Below, piece after piece: positions 28,223-37,475 of a stretch of 64,000 bases of DNA; within the stretch, counting starts at the first letter, position 1, and the number at the start of each line of letters is the position of its first letter. A program made the position numbers and the translations under genes. The notes under the pieces are model-generated. The model was given only the letters and a program-made list of their open reading frames with translations. It did no database searches and was not told the origin of the DNA. The stretch is from Microbulbifer sp. MKSA007 (GTDB lineage: Bacteria > Pseudomonadota > Gammaproteobacteria > Pseudomonadales > Cellvibrionaceae), in the NCBI GenBank assembly GCA_032615215.1, contig CP128433.1, positions 2,749,501 to 2,813,500 of the forward strand, in the 5' to 3' direction.

Positions 28223-29032
28223 TTAAAATTTATAACTCACCATTAATGACGTACGTCTTGAGCTATCAGTGTCCACGATTGGGCTATTACTAATCTCATC
28301 GCCATACCAGGTTTGATATACGCCCCCCATAAGAATAAGGTTTGGGCTAATGTTGTATCCCACTTGTATACCTAACCGGGTAATGATATCTGCATTTGCT
28401 TCATACGCTGCCCTATCTTGAGTTACTTCATTTAGGTCCACGCCATAGTAGTAATCCAACGCACTATCACTTTGCCAGCTAATAGTGAAGTCGGGTTTGA
28501 TGATCCACTTTTGGTGCTTGTAAGGCAGACTATATCCAGCCGATAGACTGTATCCGTCGTGGGTATCACTGATATCTTGTGAGATGCCAACCTTCCAAAG
28601 GCCTACAGGGCTTTTATAGTTCATTGATAAGTTGGCAAGAATCGCCAGGTCAAGCTCTTCCATATCGCTGAGCTTTTCACTGTCCCCTCTGTCTCTATCA
28701 CCAGCGAAGTCGCCGCCAATACCAAGCTTCACTCGAAGTTTATCGTCGTGGTACAGATCAGCACCCAACTCAAAACCCTGAAAGTAAAAACGCTTGTAGC
28801 GGGCTGAGATCAGTGGAAATATGTTATTTTGGTCCTCTCCATCAACGTAGATTGACTCAACGCTAAAGGTCCCAATACCTACAGAAAGTGCCGTCTCATC
28901 CTGCCTTGGCGGCTTCTGGGTAACTTCATCTGCAAAAGCTAGGCTGGATAATGCCGAACCCACCAGCGCGGTGCACATACTCAAAGTTAATGGCAGAGAA
29001 CTCTTATGGTTTTGATCTCGCAAACTAGACAT
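28223..29032 (-). CDS. MipA/OmpV-family outer-membrane protein
   Basis: About 269 residues from ATG 29032; a TTG at 29044 is possible. Signal peptide ends near LAFADE. The mature part is a beta-barrel with SARYKRFYFQGFELGADLY and a terminal VSYKF (aromatic last residue). MipA/OmpV proteins act as outer-membrane scaffolds or porin-like channels. It lies just downstream of a broken histidine kinase and OmpR-type regulator, a common pairing in which the regulator controls mipA. Confidence 0.85.
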   Translation of the reverse strand: MSSLRDQNHKSSLPLTLSMCTALVGSALSSLAFADEVTQKPPRQDETALSVGIGTFSVESIYVDGEDQNNIFPLISARYKRFYFQGFELGADLYHDDKLRVKLGIGGDFAGDRDRGDSEKLSDMEELDLAILANLSMNYKSPVGLWKVGISQDISDTHDGYSLSAGYSLPYKHQKWIIKPDFTISWQSDSALDYYYGVDLNEVTQDRAAYEANADIITRLGIQVGYNISPNLILMGGVYQTWYGDEISNSPIVDTDSSRRTSLMVSYKF

Positions 29033-29118
29033 ATTGAATCCCAATTTGAACTGGTTGAAGTTCCGTTATTTCTGGAGTGGATTCTATGCCGGTAAAGGTA
29101 AACGCCAGGTAAATAAAC

Positions 29119-30368
29119 TCATGCCCAGGCCAGGTTAACGGTTAAGTATTGTTCATTTTTCTTGTAAGAAAAGATCCATTGCTGCTGATCGGCCACTTGC
29201 TTCAGAATATGAAGACCTAAACCAAAACCCTGCCCTTCCCCCTGTCAAAATGCACCTGCTGCTCCGGCAGTATGGGGTTCTGAACCCGGATTCCATTTGC
29301 ATCAAAATCAATATCGATACTTCCCTCAAGGGTATGCTCAAAGGCATTTCTGAGCAGATTGGTTATAGCGATATCCAATAGCACTTGTACTTGCTTCAAG
29401 TTGACCGAACTATCCGAATTGAGATGAACTTGTACATCTCGCTGACCCAAGAGGTATTTGAGCTGCTCAACTCGAGTTTGAATCATATTACTGAAATCAA
29501 ATTCTGTTGATTCCAGATTTACCTTGCTTTGAGATAGCAGTAGAAGTGCTTGTGTTAGCTGGGTCATCTGCTCATAGGAGCGCTCAATCTGCTCCAGTTG
29601 AGTATCGATTGGCTTGCCTTTTTTTGCCTTACCTTCACCACGTGCAAGGCACTGCCAATGGTTGCCAAGGGGTTCTCAATTCATGGCTCGCATTCTGTAG
29701 AAATTGCCTTTCCTGCTCTTGATGATTCCATACCTGCTGTAGCGACTCTTGCAGTACTCGTCCTACACGACCAAATTCATCCTTCCTTTGCTTTAAAGAT
29801 TCCGGGATCGGAGTCAGCTTATGCCGGCTCTTTTGCGCAAATTTCTCCAGGTCTTTTAATGGCGATATCACTTGTCTTGCAAGAATAAGAGGCACACTTA
29901 ATGCTAAAGTAAGGGCTAGTAAGATACCGATAAGAACTTCAATTTCTACCTTTTTGTACTTGCTGGGTATTGCAGCTTCTTCTATTTCTAGCACGTAGTA
30001 AGTTGTCTTAAGTGCGCTTTCAGCATAAGGCATAATTGCTAAATAGTAGCGATCATCAATTAAGTCTTTGCTAAAGTGCACCCTTTTTCTTCGCCATCAG
30101 CTTCCTCTAACACGCGCTTTGCCGTATTTGGCAGTGAACTGTACTCATCATATGTTTGTAACTGGGCAAAAAAAGGGTCATCAATAACCCCTCCGGCCTC
30201 AATGATACGTTTTTCAGCTACAGATATCAGTGTCGCACCTAAAGCGTGCTTAACCATTTTCACTTTGGATCTCTCGACGACAACTGCACTGCACGCCACA
30301 ATTGCGGCAAGAATCCAAATATAGTGAAAGAAAAATTTTCTGCGAATGGAGCGATCAAAGGCTTTCAT
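29119..30368 (-). pseudogene. Sensor histidine kinase broken by three frameshifts
   Basis: Starts at ATG 30368 inside the end of the response regulator. Reading across single-base gaps gives a membrane sensor kinase with an N-terminal anchor, HAMP-like linker (LILARQVISPLKDLEKFA), phospho-histidine box (ASHELRTPL), N box (NLLRNAFEHT) and G box (GQGFGLGLHILKQVA), ending about 29119. Breaks are at T5 30084-30088, G4 29669-29672 and C5 29238-29242 (plus-strand bases); each is repaired by one extra base. All are homopolymer-length changes. Confidence 0.8.
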
Positions 30369-31056
30369 CACGCTTCCCCAGGATAACGCCCTTCCCTCTG
30401 ATCGTGTGCAGTAGTGGAAAACTGAACCCCTTATCAATTCCCTGCCGCAACCGATACAGATGTACTTTGATTACGTCGGATTCGGGGGAAAGAAACTGCC
30501 ATAAATGCTGTTCAATTTTTTCTTTAGTAACCAGCTTTGGACTCTGTTGCATCAAAAACACGAGCAATTCCCAACAGATTGGGGGCAGATTTATAGATTT
30601 CCCCTGCCTGGTGACTTCATGGGTCTCTAAATTAACTTCCAGGTCCTCAACTTTATACCGGGTTTGGGTAACGCGTCGTTTTATTGATAGAGACCGAATC
30701 CGTGCGACCAGCTCAAGCATTTCGAAGGGTTTAACCAGGTAGTCATCCCCTCCAGATTGGAAACCGGCGAGTTTATCGTCCAATTGGTCCAGCGCGGTCA
30801 GCATCAATATTGGTGTCGAGCTTCCTGCATTGCGCAACTTAGAGCTCACTTCGAAACCACTTCTACCCGGCATCATGACATCAAGTACGATCACATCGAA
30901 GTCATGCTTTAAGGCCAGCTCAGTGGCCATTATCCCATTATCGGCGTAGTCACATCGAATATTGTACTCTTCGAGGCTCTCGATAATATTGGCCGCCAGT
31001 GCGTGATTGTCTTCAGCTAAGAGTACCAATAATGGCGTTTTGCAGTCAGGCCCCAT
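30355..31056 (-). CDS. OmpR-family response regulator (partner kinase broken)
   Basis: 233 residues from ATG 31056; a GTG at 31068 is an alternative. Receiver with AEDNHA acids, aspartate in VLDVMMPGRSG and lysine in VKPFEML; C-terminal winged helix with LLHTIRGKGVIL. Intact, unlike its kinase. It probably regulates the MipA/OmpV gene downstream. Confidence 0.88.
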   Translation of the reverse strand: MGPDCKTPLLVLLAEDNHALAANIIESLEEYNIRCDYADNGIMATELALKHDFDVIVLDVMMPGRSGFEVSSKLRNAGSSTPILMLTALDQLDDKLAGFQSGGDDYLVKPFEMLELVARIRSLSIKRRVTQTRYKVEDLEVNLETHEVTRQGKSINLPPICWELLVFLMQQSPKLVTKEKIEQHLWQFLSPESDVIKVHLYRLRQGIDKGFSFPLLHTIRGKGVILGKRDESL

Positions 31057-31068
31057 TGATCTAGTCAC

Positions 31069-31497
31069 TCAAAAGTTCTTGATAGACCTGGAATAATAAA
31101 AGCCACTGGGTAAACGGAAAGTAAATAAGTGTAAGATTGCCCACTTACTGATCACCTATGGGAAGCTTGCCTGTGACAGCTACTGCCATATCTAAAAATG
31201 TCGGGGCCATCGCGCTTGACAAGAAATGACCCTATCAAATCTTCATAGGCTCTTGCAAAAAGTTGCCCTCTGGCGACCCTTATTGGTACTACACCCTTCA
31301 TTTGGATTGAGTTGATCCAGGTAGATCTGTCGTCGAGTTAAGAAAGCTGGGAGGGATTCGAAAATGCGTGATAGACCTAAAAAGCTCGGCTGTCACTACA
31401 AAGAAAGAGAGGTTGTACCAAGGGGGATACCTCCCCAGCACTTGCCTGGCTGGGGAAGTGGACGGTCTCGCCCCTTATTGGGGGCGAAGCCTAAAGT
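31069..31497. other. Intergenic region with two hairpins after the cold-shock gene
   Basis: Holds hairpins at 31468-31487 (TCGCCCC/GGGGCGA) and 31432-31456 (TCCCCAGC/GCTGGGGA), both downstream of the minus-strand cold-shock gene and likely its terminators, though without T tracts. The rest should contain the regulator promoter. Confidence 0.5.
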
Positions 31498-31707
31498 TTA
31501 CAGGCAGACAATGTTTTCTGCTTGTGGGCCTTTAGCGCCCTGAGTCACGGTAAACTCTACCTTCTGGCCTTCGGCCAAGGTTTTAAAACCGCCACCGGAA
31601 ATTGCGCTGAAGTGAGCAAAAACGTCGGGACCGGATTCCTGGGCGATGAAGCCAAAACCTTTCCCTTCGTCAAACCACTTAACGGTACCAGTAACTGTAT
31701 TAGACAT
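31498..31707 (-). CDS. CspA-family cold-shock protein
   Basis: 69 residues with both RNP motifs: KGFGFI and VFAHF. Single-stranded nucleic-acid chaperone. The 5' region is AT-rich, as is common for long cold-shock leaders, but I did not identify a specific cold box. Monocistronic. Confidence 0.93.
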   Translation of the reverse strand: MSNTVTGTVKWFDEGKGFGFIAQESGPDVFAHFSAISGGGFKTLAEGQKVEFTVTQGAKGPQAENIVCL

Positions 31708-31917
31708 AATAGATATCCTTGATTGAACAATTGCGCTCCAATTGAATGGAGTTGTGCGGGCAAAAAGTATTATTTTAAACGAGACCGAACGAAGGATTAT
31801 GACTAAAACTACGAGGTAAACTGCAATAAAAAATGGCTTTTAAACCGGCGGACGAATAGTAGCACTAGCCTGTCACCTATGTCCACTTTTACCTAAATCT
31901 ACCCCCGACATTGGCAC

Positions 31918-32982
31918 TCAGACCGCCGTCCACTGCCGCATAAAGGCGCGATGAATCGGAGGCACTGAGGCGATGCAATGTGCAGATAGCCACAATGCCG
32001 ATTTTGCCAAAGGATTACTCGAGGAGATCAGTTTTCTCGCCAGCTCTGTTTTCTTAACCACGGACTCCCCTGCCTCATGCCGGGAGGTAGAGTAGCTATC
32101 GACCGCACCGTTAGCGATAGCAGATGCTGCAGCTATGGCGTCGGCCATACCCAGATTCATCCCCTTCCCTCCCACTGGAGAGTGGCAATGGGCTGCGTCT
32201 CCAGCCAATAACACCCGGTGCTTTCGGTAAGTTTCTGCCTGTCGGATGGAGATTTTAAAGGCCGCTGTCCTTCGGATGTTGGCGATTTCTATCGGTAGCC
32301 TGAGGGTTGCCAGGGCATCTTCGGTTGATGATGCGATGCGAGCGCGGCGCCGTTCGATAGGGAGTACCAAGGTGAACTCACCTTCCCCGCCGTACAGGTC
32401 CAGGGCAATCTCTTCCGGATCGAAGTTTCCCCTCAAATCCACATCCGCAATTGACCACTTATTGGGCAAATCAATACCAGGGTACTGTATTTTCAGCTGT
32501 TGTCGCACAGCGGACTGTATACCGTCTGCGGCAATCACCCAGTCAAAAGAGGCGCTGGTATTGTCTGAGAAATTAACGGCCGCCTTGTCTGGGGTGGTTG
32601 TGATGTTAGTGACTGAGACCCCGTACTCAACTTCGACGCCCCTCTCGGCAAGAGTGTCCCGGAGGATTCCCTCGGTCCGGTTTTGCGGCAACCCCAGAGG
32701 CACCCTATCGCGAAACTCATTCCCGCTGTTGTCGATATAAACCAGGGTTCTCTCATCGCGCAATATGTGCATTTTTCTCAGGGGCATTGCCTCTGCAAGA
32801 AAGGGGGCTGCGGCGCCCAGCTCCCGAAGAGCATCAATGGTGGCCGGCATAATGCCGACAGCGCGGGAGAGTTCAGAGGGGCTGTTTTTGCGCTCAACAA
32901 TACGGCACTTCAGCCCCAAGGAAGTGAGGGTGACCGCAGCAGTCAATCCGGTCGGACCGGCACCGATTACGAGGATGTCCAT
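31918..32982 (-). CDS. FAD-dependent aromatic-type monooxygenase
   Basis: 354 residues from ATG 32982 (MDILVIGAGPTGLTAAVTL), the Rossmann FAD loop. The DG motif (VIAADGIQSAVRQQL) and the FAD ribityl motif LLAGDAAHCHSPVGGKGMN are present. It is short compared with 500-residue PheA/TfdB relatives and lacks their C-terminal thioredoxin-like domain. Substrate unknown. It lies downstream of the ectR regulator in the same direction but about 157 bases away. Confidence 0.85.
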   Translation of the reverse strand: MDILVIGAGPTGLTAAVTLTSLGLKCRIVERKNSPSELSRAVGIMPATIDALRELGAAAPFLAEAMPLRKMHILRDERTLVYIDNSGNEFRDRVPLGLPQNRTEGILRDTLAERGVEVEYGVSVTNITTTPDKAAVNFSDNTSASFDWVIAADGIQSAVRQQLKIQYPGIDLPNKWSIADVDLRGNFDPEEIALDLYGGEGEFTLVLPIERRRARIASSTEDALATLRLPIEIANIRRTAAFKISIRQAETYRKHRVLLAGDAAHCHSPVGGKGMNLGMADAIAAASAIANGAVDSYSTSRHEAGESVVKKTELARKLISSSNPLAKSALWLSAHCIASVPPIHRAFMRQWTAV

Positions 32983-33139
32983 CGAAACAACTTGTAGCCT
33001 GAAAGCTCTACCGGTCGACACAGAATGCCTCGATCGCTACAGGGAGCTTGTGCTGCAAGCTTAGACAAATTCCCACTGCTGTAGAGGGGCCTAATACTCC
33101 CCAAAAGGGCGCACGACCACTCTTCTGGAATATCGCTAG

Positions 33140-33691
33140 CTAATTGCTTTTATCTCCGTCGGAGGAATCGGAAGTGTCACTGTAGCCCAGTGCCGTTGCG
33201 GGCTTATCCATTGAGGCACCCTGGCGATCCAGAACACCGATATCCAGTACTGGGGAGGCATCGATATGTTGAGCATCCATCATTTGGGCAACGCGCTGTA
33301 GTGAAGCAATAATCATGCTTTGCTCCCAGTCTTTTAGATCGCCAAACTGACGAGCAAACTGGTCCTGAAGCGGGATGGGGGCGTCGCGCAGCGTTTCAGT
33401 GGCCTCCTCTGTGAGGTAGGCGTGTACCTTGCGTTTATCGGTTTGGGAGCGCTGGCGATAGACAAACCCTCTCTTCTCCAGGCGATCCAAGATGTTGGTT
33501 ACTGTTGCCTGGCTCAGACTAACCTCATTTGCAAGTTCGCCAATAGTCACTTCACCCTTATTGCGAATAGCCTGTAGCAACAACACCTGCGGGGCGGTTA
33601 AGCCGGTGGTTTTAGCCAGGTGCTTGGAGTGCAGGTCCGTGGCTCTTATTACCCGCCGCAGGGCCACTAGCACTTGTTCGATACTGTTCAA
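33140..33691 (-). CDS. ectR: EctR-type MarR-family regulator of ectoine genes
   Basis: 183 residues, TTG start at 33691 with an AGAGG site. MarR winged helix: GEVTIGELANEVSLSQATVTNILDRLEKRG in three short stretches, then RSQTDKRKVHAYLT. The C-terminus has a Ser/Asp-rich tail. It is divergent from ectABCD-ask and has the length of EctR1 proteins, which repress ect promoters in methanotrophs and relatives. Assignment rests on family and position. Confidence 0.82.
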   Translation of the reverse strand: MNSIEQVLVALRRVIRATDLHSKHLAKTTGLTAPQVLLLQAIRNKGEVTIGELANEVSLSQATVTNILDRLEKRGFVYRQRSQTDKRKVHAYLTEEATETLRDAPIPLQDQFARQFGDLKDWEQSMIIASLQRVAQMMDAQHIDASPVLDIGVLDRQGASMDKPATALGYSDTSDSSDGDKSN

Positions 33692-34139
33692 AGTTACCTC
33701 TCAATCATGGAGTCAGGGTGATTGCCGGAATTATATCGCCCTGCCCCTCAATCACTAAGCGCTTATAACCCGACTGCGAAACATCACCCCCACAAGAGCT
33801 CCAGACTTCACCACAAAACTGTCTGTTTTATGCCCAGTCGATCGCTCAGCCGATATGCCAAAAGAAAAATTTATAGACCTCAAAATATTATTTTTACCTG
33901 CCTATAGGCTGTATATCCCACATATCCAGGCATTTCTAGGTCAAATATTGTGACTTGATTCGCCTCAAGCATTCTGGACTTTGAATTTAATTTGTGTACG
34001 ATGTTTAGCGTTCAAAGCATTTTTACTAGTAATCCGGCACAAAAATGCCTCTAAGAAGCTATATTTACGCCATTTGCTCAACACTTGTGCAGGTAAATAT
34101 TTAGAGGTGAAAAAATATTTAGTCGGTTGGGAAGGTTTT
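33692..34139. promoter_or_regulatory. Divergent ectR/ectA control region
   Basis: About 450 bases between the ectR and ectA TTG starts, AT-rich on the ectA side. It must hold both promoters and any EctR operator. I could not fix the promoter elements or operator by eye. The ectA frame is open further upstream to 33981, but those codons show no family similarity. Confidence 0.45.
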
Positions 34140-34649
34140 TTGTCTAGCTCAGAAAATATTTTGTTGCGCAGCCCATTGATTGAAGATGGGATGGCCACTT
34201 ACCGATTGATCAAGCGTTGCCCTCCCCTGGATACAAACTCCAGCTACTGCAACCTCCTCCACTGCAGCCATTTCGCCAACACCTCAGTCGCCGCAGAGGT
34301 TGATGGAGAGCTGCTGGGCTTTATTTCCGGGTATATCATCCCCGACCGTACAGACACCCTCTTTGTCTGGCAGGTGGCCGTCGACGAGAAAGCCCGGGGG
34401 CTTGGACTGGCCTCCCGGATGATAAGTCACATCCTTGAGCGCCCTCACTGTGGTTCGGTCAGATTTATCGAGACCACCATTACAGAACACAACCTGCCCT
34501 CTTGGGCGCTCTTCCACAGTGTCGCCGATAAATTATCGGTCGATCTTCACTCCTCACCCTGGATGGACTCTCAAGCCCACTTTGATGGGCTGCACGACTC
34601 CGAAACCCTTGTCCGCATCGGGCCTTTCGCCCTCGAAGAAACACCATAA
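34140..34649 (+). CDS. ectA: L-2,4-diaminobutyrate N-acetyltransferase
   Basis: 169 residues from TTG 34140, preceded by GGAAGG five bases away. The frame is open further 5', but EctA similarity begins at SPLIEDGMATYRLIKRC. GNAT features: VWQVAVDEKARGLGLASRMI (acetyl-CoA loop) and NSSYCNLLHCSHFA. It acetylates diaminobutyrate in ectoine synthesis. First gene of ectABCD-ask. Confidence 0.9.
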   Translation: MSSSENILLRSPLIEDGMATYRLIKRCPPLDTNSSYCNLLHCSHFANTSVAAEVDGELLGFISGYIIPDRTDTLFVWQVAVDEKARGLGLASRMISHILERPHCGSVRFIETTITEHNLPSWALFHSVADKLSVDLHSSPWMDSQAHFDGLHDSETLVRIGPFALEETP

Positions 34650-34660
34650 AAGAGAAAATC

Positions 34661-35956
34661 ATGAAGATCTTTGATGAGATTGAATCAGAAGTGCAAAGCT
34701 ATGCCCGCTCCTTTCCGCGAGTCTTCAATCGCGCAAAAGGCGAGCTGATGTGGGATGAGGAGGGAAATCAGTATCTGGATTTCCTGGCGGGTGCCGGCAC
34801 GCTCAACTACGGGCACAACAACCCTCTGTTCAAGCAGGCACTGCAAGATTACATTGAGGCCGATGGAATTACTCACGGCCTCGATATGCACACCAGGGCC
34901 AAGGGTGAATTCCTACAGGCACTGAATGAGAAAATTCTCAAACCACGGAATATGGAGTACGTGGTGCAGTTTACCGGTCCGACAGGGACGAATGCGGTAG
35001 AGGCTGCGATGAAAATTGCCCGCAATGTAACCGGGCAGCAGAACATCGTCACCTTTACCAACGGTTTCCATGGCGTAAGCCTTGGCTCGCTGGCTGCCAC
35101 CGGCAACTCGCATCACAGGGATGCTGCCGGTGTCAGCCTCAATGGTACACACCGCATGCCCTTTGACGACTACCTGGGCAAAAATATCGATACCACCGAA
35201 TACCTCGATAAAGTGCTCTCAGATTCCAGCAGCGGCATTAACTCCCCCGCAGCAGTGATTGTTGAGACAGTTCAAGGGGAAGGCGGTATCAATGCGGCCA
35301 GTATCGAGTGGCTAAGAAACCTTCAGTCCGTCTGTAAAAAACACGGCTTACTTTTTATTGTCGATGATATCCAGGCTGGCTGCGGCCGCACGGGCAACTT
35401 TTTCAGCTTTGAAGAGGCCGGTATCGAACCCGATATCATTACGCTATCCAAATCCCTCAGCGGCTATGGGCTGCCATTTGCGCTGGTGCTAATGAAACCA
35501 GAACTGGACCAGTGGAAGCCCGGTGAGCACAACGGCACTTTCCGTGGCAACAATCTGGCTTTTGTAACTGCGAAAGCCGCTATCGATCATTACTGGTCTG
35601 ACGAAAACTTCTCACGGGAGATTAAACGCAAGGGCAAATACATTTCCGAGCGTTTGAATGAAATTGTCAGCCGATATGGTGAGGGTAACTTCACCACCAA
35701 AGGCCGGGGGATGTTTCAGGGTATCGACTGCATCAGCGGCGAACTTGCAGGAAAGATCACTAAACTGGCATTCAAGCAGGGGCTGATTATTGAAACCAGC
35801 GGAGCCGATGACCAGATCGTTAAGCTCCTTTGCCCACTGATTATCACTGATCAAAACCTTAAAAAAGGGATCGACATTATTGAATCCGCTATCCGGGAAG
35901 TCTGTGCCGGAGAGCGGGATATGCCTGAGGAAAGAGTCTTTTTTGAAGCCTGCTAG
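34661..35956 (+). CDS. ectB: L-2,4-diaminobutyrate transaminase
   Basis: 431 residues. Class III aminotransferase with VDDIQAGCGRTGNFF (aspartate that holds PLP) and SKSLSG (Schiff-base lysine). It starts MKIFDEIESEVQSYARSFP, characteristic of EctB. It converts aspartate semialdehyde to diaminobutyrate. Eleven bases after ectA. Confidence 0.93.
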   Translation: MKIFDEIESEVQSYARSFPRVFNRAKGELMWDEEGNQYLDFLAGAGTLNYGHNNPLFKQALQDYIEADGITHGLDMHTRAKGEFLQALNEKILKPRNMEYVVQFTGPTGTNAVEAAMKIARNVTGQQNIVTFTNGFHGVSLGSLAATGNSHHRDAAGVSLNGTHRMPFDDYLGKNIDTTEYLDKVLSDSSSGINSPAAVIVETVQGEGGINAASIEWLRNLQSVCKKHGLLFIVDDIQAGCGRTGNFFSFEEAGIEPDIITLSKSLSGYGLPFALVLMKPELDQWKPGEHNGTFRGNNLAFVTAKAAIDHYWSDENFSREIKRKGKYISERLNEIVSRYGEGNFTTKGRGMFQGIDCISGELAGKITKLAFKQGLIIETSGADDQIVKLLCPLIITDQNLKKGIDIIESAIREVCAGERDMPEERVFFEAC

Positions 35957-36067
35957 ACTTTAAGGGCCTCTGAAAAGGTTCACGTAAAAGACCCAACTGT
36001 GCAGGCTGCAAACTAAGAATATTGCTGACCAGCCAGACTCGAACACACACGAAACAGCGAAATACCA

Positions 36068-36471
36068 ATGATTGTCAGAAGTTTACAGGAAGCTAAAAAA
36101 TCCGGCCGCCGGGTTGTTTCACCGGATGGCAACTGGGAGAGCACCCGACTCCTGCTTAAAGATGATGAAATGGGCTTTTCTTTCCATATCACCACTATTT
36201 ATGCAGATGCTGATTTCCAAATGCACTATCAAAACCATTTGGAAGCGGTTTACTGCATTTCCGGCAGAGGTGAGGTAGAAACTCTTGAGGATGGCAAGAA
36301 GCACCCTATCGAACCTGGAACTATCTATATTCTCGATAAGCATGACCGGCACATTTTAAGAGCCTTTGAAGAAATGACTATGGCCTGTGTATTTAACCCC
36401 CTTTGAATGGCAAGGAAGTACACAATGCTGAGGGAGCCTACGAACTTGAGGCTGACAAGATTGATGAATAA
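36068..36471 (+). pseudogene. ectC: L-ectoine synthase, frameshifted near the C-terminus
   Basis: Cupin-fold ectoine synthase: MIVRSLQEAKKSGRRVVSPD and HYQNHLEAVYCISGRGEVE are family hallmarks. The frame as written stops at 36404-36406 after 112 residues (ACVFNPL). Adding one C to the CCCCC run at 36397-36401 restores NPPLNGKEVHNAEGAYELEA to a stop at 36469-36471, giving a normal length of about 134. The lost 22 residues are conserved in the family. Either the gene is damaged or the base count is wrong. All other genes of the pathway are intact. Confidence 0.8.
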
Positions 36472-36495
36472 TTAGTCAGTCATAGGGCAGTATCC

Positions 36496-37413
36496 ATGAA
36501 GTACCTTCCAGATAGCTCAAGTGTTACCAGGGAAGATTGCTACCCCTCCCGAAAACCGGGCCTTCTGGGTGGTACCAGGGTGCGCAAAGATCCAATTGTG
36601 TATGGGGACTGCCAGTCCCTCTCCCCACTGGCACCATCGCAACTCAAGCGCTATGCAGAACAGGGCTTTGTTGTACTGGAGAATATGTTTTCCCAGGCGG
36701 AGATTAACCTTTTTACGCAAGAGCTGGCGGAGATTAAACAGCGCAGACACACTGACAAGTCGGAAGAAATTATCACCGAGCCTGAAAGTAACGAAGTGCG
36801 CTCAGTCTTTCGTATCCACAAAAGCAGCCAAATTTTTAACCGGCTTTCCAGGGATCAACGGCTATCAAGTATTGCGAAATGTATTTTGGGTGATGAGGTT
36901 TATATCCATCAGTCTCGCGCGAACTACAAACCTGGTTTTCGCGGGAAAGATTTTTATTGGCACTCCGATTTTGAAACCTGGCATGTCGAGGACGGCATGC
37001 CCCGTATGCGGGCACTCAGCATCTCCATTACCTTAACAGAGAATCATCATTTTAATGGCCCATTGATGCTGATTCCCAAGTCCCACCACCATTACATTGC
37101 TTGCGATGGGGAAACACCAAAACGGAACTACCTCAGCTCACTGAAAAAGCAGGAGCTTGGTATTCCCTCAGATAGCCATTTGAGGTCCCTGGTATCCAAT
37201 GGCGGAATATCAGCTGTTACAGGCAAGCCCGGCAGTATTGTTGTGTTTGACTGTAACTTAATGCATGGCTCCAGCAGCAATATCAGCCCCGACCCGAGGT
37301 CTAATTTGTTTTTTGTTTTTAATGCCCTGAGCAACAAGGTGGAGGCTCCGTTTTGCGGCTTGCCTCCCAGGCCGGAATACATCTGTGCGAGGAAATCAAT
37401 TTCTACTATCTGA
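36496..37413 (+). CDS. ectD: Ectoine hydroxylase
   Basis: 305 residues. Fe(II)/2-oxoglutarate dioxygenase of the EctD/PhyH family: WHSDFETWHVEDG gives the H-x-D pair and LMHGSSSN the distal histidine. FYWHSDFETWH is a signature of the family. Converts ectoine to 5-hydroxyectoine. It is in the same operon as ectABC. Confidence 0.93.
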   Translation: MKYLPDSSSVTREDCYPSRKPGLLGGTRVRKDPIVYGDCQSLSPLAPSQLKRYAEQGFVVLENMFSQAEINLFTQELAEIKQRRHTDKSEEIITEPESNEVRSVFRIHKSSQIFNRLSRDQRLSSIAKCILGDEVYIHQSRANYKPGFRGKDFYWHSDFETWHVEDGMPRMRALSISITLTENHHFNGPLMLIPKSHHHYIACDGETPKRNYLSSLKKQELGIPSDSHLRSLVSNGGISAVTGKPGSIVVFDCNLMHGSSSNISPDPRSNLFFVFNALSNKVEAPFCGLPPRPEYICARKSISTI

Positions 37414-37475
37414 AGCAAATCTCAATTCAAAGCACTCACCCAGTTTTTAAGAGAAAGAAGGACCAGTAAGAGACG

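Noticed and set aside
33981..34139. Long N-terminal extension of EctA
   Set aside because: The extra codons show no family similarity; the TTG at 34140 has a good ribosome-binding site and gives normal length.
35958..35985. IS-end-like CCTCTGA in the ectB-ectC gap
   Set aside because: A short match only, with no partner repeat or target duplication.
36068..36471. Programmed frameshifting in ectC
   Set aside because: The C run has no slippery heptamer or downstream stimulator typical of programmed events, and EctC is normally one frame.
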